In this document: one piece after another, positions 6,372 to 8,525 of the stretch
How the letters are laid out: each line of letters begins with the position of its first letter
How positions within the stretch are numbered: position 1 is the stretch's first letter
Source: Parcubacteria group bacterium
GTDB lineage: Bacteria > Patescibacteriota > Minisyncoccia > JACPCQ01
Direction: 5' to 3'
Length of the DNA stretch: 8,525 nucleotides
NCBI GenBank assembly: GCA_016179715.1
Contig: JACPCQ010000008.1
Span: 1-8,525, forward strand
The notes under the pieces: generated by a model
Told to the model about the DNA's origin: nothing
Databases searched by the model: none
What the model saw: the letters and a program-made list of their open reading frames with translations, nothing else
Translations under genes and position numbers: made by a program

Positions 6372-7036
6372 TGTTGCGGCAGCTTGCTCACCTTCCCTTT
6401 CTCAAGCTCGTCGGGGTTGAACAGGCCGAAGAACAACTCAACGATTTCTTCTGTCTGCAGGGGAACGGTGCGGATTCCGGTGCTTGCAAGCCCCTGCATG
6501 ACCACATCCACCCGCTGCTGCAGCTGTGCCGCGTATTCGCTGAATGCGTTGTTTTGTTCTTCGGTCTTTTTTCCGCGCGGGCGGAAAAACATTTCCCCGA
6601 TTCCCGAGAAAACTCCCCTTTTTGTGGAGATGCTCGGGGGATTGAAAGAGACGATAATATAAAATGATTTGGAAACAATGTTTGCGCTTTGCACAAAATT
6701 TTTTATGAAGTCAACATACTCATTCGTCTGTATTTTTAAGAGCTCGTTTACTTGGTCGCGCGCGCGCTCCTTGAGCGTGTCCAAGTAGGGCGAAATGTTA
6801 AGTTTGCGGGACTGGATGAAAAACTGCACCGAAAAATCCAGCGAATTTAAAAAGTTTTGGTACTGCGCGATGATGGCATCCTGCTCATCGCTTGATTTGA
6901 GCGCAAAATTTAGCGATGAAGCCATGAGCAGCGCGTGCATTGAGCCGCTTTTGGACATGACGACACCGTCCCGAACTTCTTTTATCGGAACAAACTCCTG
7001 GGATCGTGCTGCGGATGCGGAAGAATTCGTCGCCAT
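6368..7036 (-). CDS. VirB4/TraC-like N-terminal module
   Basis: 222 residues with no membrane segment. It begins F-V-P-I-K-E-V-R-D-G-V-V (15-26), then A-L-L-M-A-S-S-L-N-F-A-L-K-S-S-D-E-Q (35-52), I-A-Q-Y-Q-N-F-L-N-S-L-D-F-S-V-Q-F-F-I-Q-S-R (56-77), and S-F-Y-I-I-V-S-F-N-P-P (124-134). These are typical of the N-terminal part of TraC/VirB4 proteins, which packs against the membrane and precedes the ATPase domain. No Walker motif is present; the motor domain is in the protein at 4071-5882. The start is four bases after the PrgI-like stop, so the two are co-translated. The TAA stop lies at the very edge of the S23/IVP cassette, so the final residues or the stop may have been changed by that insertion. 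I infer that it works as a complex with the ATPase. Confidence 0.82.
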   Translation of the reverse strand: MATNSSASAARSQEFVPIKEVRDGVVMSKSGSMHALLMASSLNFALKSSDEQDAIIAQYQNFLNSLDFSVQFFIQSRKLNISPYLDTLKERARDQVNELLKIQTNEYVDFIKNFVQSANIVSKSFYIIVSFNPPSISTKRGVFSGIGEMFFRPRGKKTEEQNNAFSEYAAQLQQRVDVVMQGLASTGIRTVPLQTEEIVELFFGLFNPDELEKGKVSKLPQQ

Positions 7037-7040
7037 GGCG

Positions 7041-7448
7041 TTATTTTATCTTCTCTTTTACGTCAAGACTCCACGCAAGGTCCTTGAGTGAACGTCCGGA
7101 AAGTTTCGGAATATCTGCTCCCGCTCTTTTAACGACGGCTGTCGGGGCGACATCGTCTTTTGCGAACGTCTTCTTTTTCCAAAGATAGAGTTTCTTTTGG
7201 AAGACATACGAGAGAGCGCTTCCCAGCACGTGCACAAAAGGCTGGGAATTCACTTTGTAGAACGCAAGAGCGGCCGCAAGTGCGGCAAACGGCAGGCTGA
7301 ACAGCACCATGAGCCAAAAAGGAAGCGTGAAGTAAAAAATAATCACGATTGCAGCACCTCCGGCAAGATAGATAAACTGCCGCAACGTGAGCGGCCCGAA
7401 TATTTTATCTTCAACTTCAATAAATTGCGGAACGTGAAATTGGCGCAT
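7041..7448 (-). CDS. PrgI-family membrane protein of the secretion system
   Basis: 135 residues. The N-terminus V-P-Q-F-I-E-V-E-D-K-I-F-G-P-L-T-L-R-Q-F-I-Y-L (6-28) is the PrgI hallmark. Two closely spaced membrane helices follow (about 24-41 and 43-63), then A-F-Y-K-V-N and a basic K-L-Y-L-W-K-K-K (86-93). The length and the order PrgI, VirB4 are typical of conjugation-type secretion clusters in Gram-positive bacteria and CPR genomes, where PrgI is an inner-membrane partner of VirB4. The last 35 residues are polar and variable. There is no obvious Shine-Dalgarno. An inverted-repeat element begins nine bases upstream of the start (7458), so any promoter for this part of the operon lies in or before that element. 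Confidence 0.92.
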   Translation of the reverse strand: MRQFHVPQFIEVEDKIFGPLTLRQFIYLAGGAAIVIIFYFTLPFWLMVLFSLPFAALAAALAFYKVNSQPFVHVLGSALSYVFQKKLYLWKKKTFAKDDVAPTAVVKRAGADIPKLSGRSLKDLAWSLDVKEKIK

Positions 7449-7488
7449 GTTTCAAATGTAAAACGCAAATATCAAAAATCAAAATAAT

Positions 7489-7530
7489 ACAGAACACAAA
7501 GACCGGGAACACAAACGGTTTGTGTTCTGT
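7489..7530. repeat. Alternative hairpins of ACACAAA motifs
   Basis: ACAGAACACAAA (7489-7500) is perfectly complementary to 7519-7530, a 12-base stem with an 18-base loop. Within it, GAACACAAAC (7507-7516) also pairs perfectly with 7518-7527 around a single base. The two pairings are mutually exclusive. No T-tract follows, so I do not call a terminator. Confidence 0.6.
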
Positions 7531-7550
7531 GCTTTTGGGAGTCTGTGCTT

Positions 7551-7570
7551 CCTGCCTGCCGGCAGGCAGG
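7551..7570. repeat. Perfect 20-base GC-rich palindrome
   Basis: CCTGCCTGCC at 7551-7560 is followed at once by its exact reverse complement, GGCAGGCAGG. On the minus strand one frame reads P-A-C-R-Q-A-G, the same peptide type as the palindrome in the pilin-like gene (2443-2461). From memory, this palindrome is a common dispersed repeat in Parcubacteria genomes. Confidence 0.8.
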
Positions 7571-7688
7571 TATTTGAGTTTTGTGCATATTTGTGCTCCG
7601 TTGACTTCCAGTAATACTTACTATTTTTAATTTTGCACTGTTGTCTTGCATTTTTCGTTTTACGTTCCGCTGGCGTTTGATAATTAGT

Positions 7689-7799
7689 TCACCCCGTGAA
7701 ATACGATTTGAGCCTGCGCCGCAGAAACATTGCGCCACGAAATGATTTGAGTGTCTTTTCTCTGCGACGAGCATCCTTTTCTTTCACCACATGCTTCAT
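7689..7799 (-). CDS. Possible 36-residue basic peptide ending at the element's outer repeat
   Basis: The ATG at 7799 opens a 36-residue frame, starting MKHVVKEKDARRREK and ending L-R-R-R-L-K-S-Y-F-T-G, with its TGA inside the outer inverted repeat. It is very basic (about one third Lys/Arg). No Shine-Dalgarno is visible and the ATG directly abuts a possible -10 box, so that promoter could not express it. An opposing GTG frame (7696-7890) is equally open. It is recorded because a small basic peptide bounded by the repeat would be worth testing; it is more likely chance. Confidence 0.15.
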   Translation of the reverse strand: MKHVVKEKDARRREKTLKSFRGAMFLRRRLKSYFTG

Positions 7800-7808
7800 A
7801 GTATACCA
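7800..7808 (-). promoter_or_regulatory. Possible extended -10 promoter box
   Basis: On the minus strand 7808-7800 reads TGGTATACT, a good extended -10 (TGn plus TATACT). No convincing -35 lies 16-18 bases upstream. Transcription from here would begin near 7792 and run into the PrgI-VirB4 genes, through both elements. Weak evidence, from one motif only. Confidence 0.2.
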
Positions 7809-7987
7809 ATACGAGGGGGCGCCTCTGTTTGGTGGAAAGGACTTTCCCGGCACAATGCTGCTCAAATCATTCTTTCAAATTTCTCGTTGAGCCGGTATAT
7901 AACTTTCCATCTTTTTTGCTCTTCAATATATAGGTGTAAAACATGATGGGATAAAAATTTGAAAGATTTCACGGGGTAAATTGAAAA

Positions 7988-8525
7988 TTACTCAACTGGT
8001 TCTCTGTAAGGGTCATTTTCTTTGCGCGTGTTTTGTGATTGCGCGGGAGTTGTTATTTCTTGCCCGTCTGCTTTATGTTCGGAAAAAAGCTGCTCAAACG
8101 CCTTGCGTTTAATGCGTTTTTGCTCCTCCGGACTTAGCGGGAGCTTGTGTTCTGATATTTTTGACTCCGCGCGCACAATTTCAGAAGAAGTGTCCAACCC
8201 TTGCGCAGTTGCCGGTGCGGCCGGTTTTTGAAGGGGCGCACCCTCCTTTTGTCGGAACGGGAGGGGTGGCGCGGGCGGCGGATATGCGGTTTTTATATCC
8301 GCGGATTTTTGTTCGTGCGGCGGGGGCGGTGTTTTGTCTTGCGCAGGGCCGGAGGGGACAGCGGGCGCGCTCTGCGGCCGTTGTTCCGGTTCCGGCCTTG
8401 CCGGGACGACCCCCGAAGGGCTTTGTGTTTCGGGAGAAATCGTGCCTGGGGCGGCAAGAGGCATGACGTCGGAAAACGCGGTTTGAGGCGGGGCGACAGG
8501 CCCTCCATCAGGCGTTCCGGAAGCG
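7988..8525 (-). CDS. Proline-rich protein, C-terminal part only (start beyond right edge)
   Basis: The frame is open from the right edge to the TAA at 7990-7988, giving 178 residues of C-terminus; the ATG at 8464 is internal, since coding-like sequence (A-S-G-T-P-D-G-G-P-V-A-P-P-Q) continues upstream of it. About the first 110 residues are a Pro/Ala/Gln-rich, probably disordered region. Then comes a charged helix, L-S-P-E-E-Q-K-R-I-K-R-K-A-F-E-Q-L-F-S-E-H-K, and a polar tail ending Y-R-E-P-V-E. There is no membrane segment in the visible part. Being upstream of PrgI on the same strand, it could be the cytoplasmic tail of a larger secretion protein such as a VirB6/TrbL-like channel, but nothing seen proves this. 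The structured element begins right after its stop. Confidence 0.7.
   Translation of the reverse strand, partial: ASGTPDGGPVAPPQTAFSDVMPLAAPGTISPETQSPSGVVPARPEPEQRPQSAPAVPSGPAQDKTPPPPHEQKSADIKTAYPPPAPPLPFRQKEGAPLQKPAAPATAQGLDTSSEIVRAESKISEHKLPLSPEEQKRIKRKAFEQLFSEHKADGQEITTPAQSQNTRKENDPYREPVE

Larger units (their letters stand above)
7458..7664 (-). mobile_element. Short non-coding derivative of the S23/IVP element
   Basis: 207 bases bounded by inverted arms: 7458-7485 (27 of 28 identical to the left arm at 5898-5925) and 7621-7664 (near-identical to 223-266). The right arm keeps the S23/IVP start, so from an ATG at 7651 it would read M-Q-D-N-S-A-K-L-K-I, matching M-Q-N-N-N-A-K-S-K-I at 253, but then loses all family similarity. 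The interior has repeated A-C-A-C-A-A-A motifs in both orientations and a 20-base palindrome. It therefore looks like a non-autonomous, MITE-like relic in which the gene body was replaced or deleted. The open frame 7472-7651 (59 codons) is not credible as a protein. Confidence 0.6.
7688..7980. repeat. Structured 293-base element with outer inverted repeat and two internal stems
   Basis: The outer arms TTCACCCCGTGAAAT (7688-7702) and ATTTCACGGGGTAAA (7966-7980) are inverted copies with one mismatch; the left arm is itself a small hairpin (TTCAC/GTGAA). Inside are two perfect inverted repeats: 11 bases at 7741-7751/7861-7871 and 12 bases at 7871-7882/7955-7966. They abut each other and the right outer arm, so the strand can fold as a three-way junction with little slack. 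A possible target duplication flanks it: TTGATAATTA (7677-7686) and TTGAAAATTA (7981-7990), one mismatch. Together with 7458-7664 it fills the gene-poor stretch 7449-7987. It may be a MITE-like element, a structured RNA, or an operon leader. Frames exist on both strands (see 7689-7799) but have little support. Confidence 0.6.

Noticed and set aside
7489..7570. CRISPR-like array from repeated ACACAAA motifs
   Set aside because: The motifs are short, in both orientations, and irregularly spaced; there are no unique spacers of equal length.
7472..7774. 100-codon minus-strand frame across two repeats
   Set aside because: It runs through two different repeat elements, starts in one and ends in the other, and has no domain-like sequence.
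7696..7890. 64-codon plus-strand frame starting GTG in the outer inverted repeat
   Set aside because: No ribosome site, low-complexity make-up, opposite to all other genes; probably a by-product of the palindromic element.

Overview
The window looks like a piece of a Candidate Phyla Radiation (Patescibacteria, most likely Parcubacteria) genome. I infer this from the gene set (PrgI-like protein, a VirB4 split into two proteins, a two-helix pilin-like protein, a membrane-anchored propeller-like protein), from two S23/IVP four-helix-bundle genes, and from GC-rich palindromes that add P-x-x-R-Q-A-G peptides to reading frames. TAA and TGA both behave as stops, so nothing suggests a recoded genetic code. 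I made no database search; all family names come from reading motifs.

Every convincing gene is on the minus strand, so transcription runs from high to low coordinates. In that order: the C-terminal part of a proline-rich protein (7988-8525, cut by the window edge); about 540 bases without a standard gene, holding two inverted-repeat elements back to back (7688-7980 and 7458-7664); a PrgI-like membrane protein (7041-7448); a VirB4/TraC-like N-terminal module (6368-7036); an S23/IVP gene with inverted-repeat arms (element 5898-6371, gene 5950-6336); the VirB4 ATPase (4071-5882); a small charged frame and a membrane-protein frame that may be one gene (3569-4031); an exported Ig-like protein whose frame is broken once (2513-3522); a pilin-like protein with a cysteine-rich tail (1566-2516); a signal-anchored propeller-like protein (397-1563); and a second S23/IVP gene cut by the left edge (1-253). 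Spacing between the secretion genes is tight, from a 3-base overlap to a few tens of bases.

Together the genes read as a type IV secretion / conjugation-like envelope machine: VirB4 ATPase and its partner module as cytoplasmic motor, PrgI and the small membrane protein in the membrane, the pilin-like protein as a surface or channel subunit, and the Ig-like and propeller-like proteins as extracytoplasmic parts. No VirD4, relaxase or VirB6 can be confirmed here.

The most unusual content is the repeats. Five related arms, all starting GTAAAA, flank the S23/IVP genes. One pair bounds a short element that keeps the S23/IVP start region but has lost the gene body. Next to it lies a 293-base element whose outer inverted repeat encloses two perfect internal stems that abut as a three-way junction, with a possible imperfect 10-base target duplication. 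These look like a mobile S23/IVP cassette with a non-autonomous derivative, plus a separate structured element, all placed at gene boundaries of the secretion operon.
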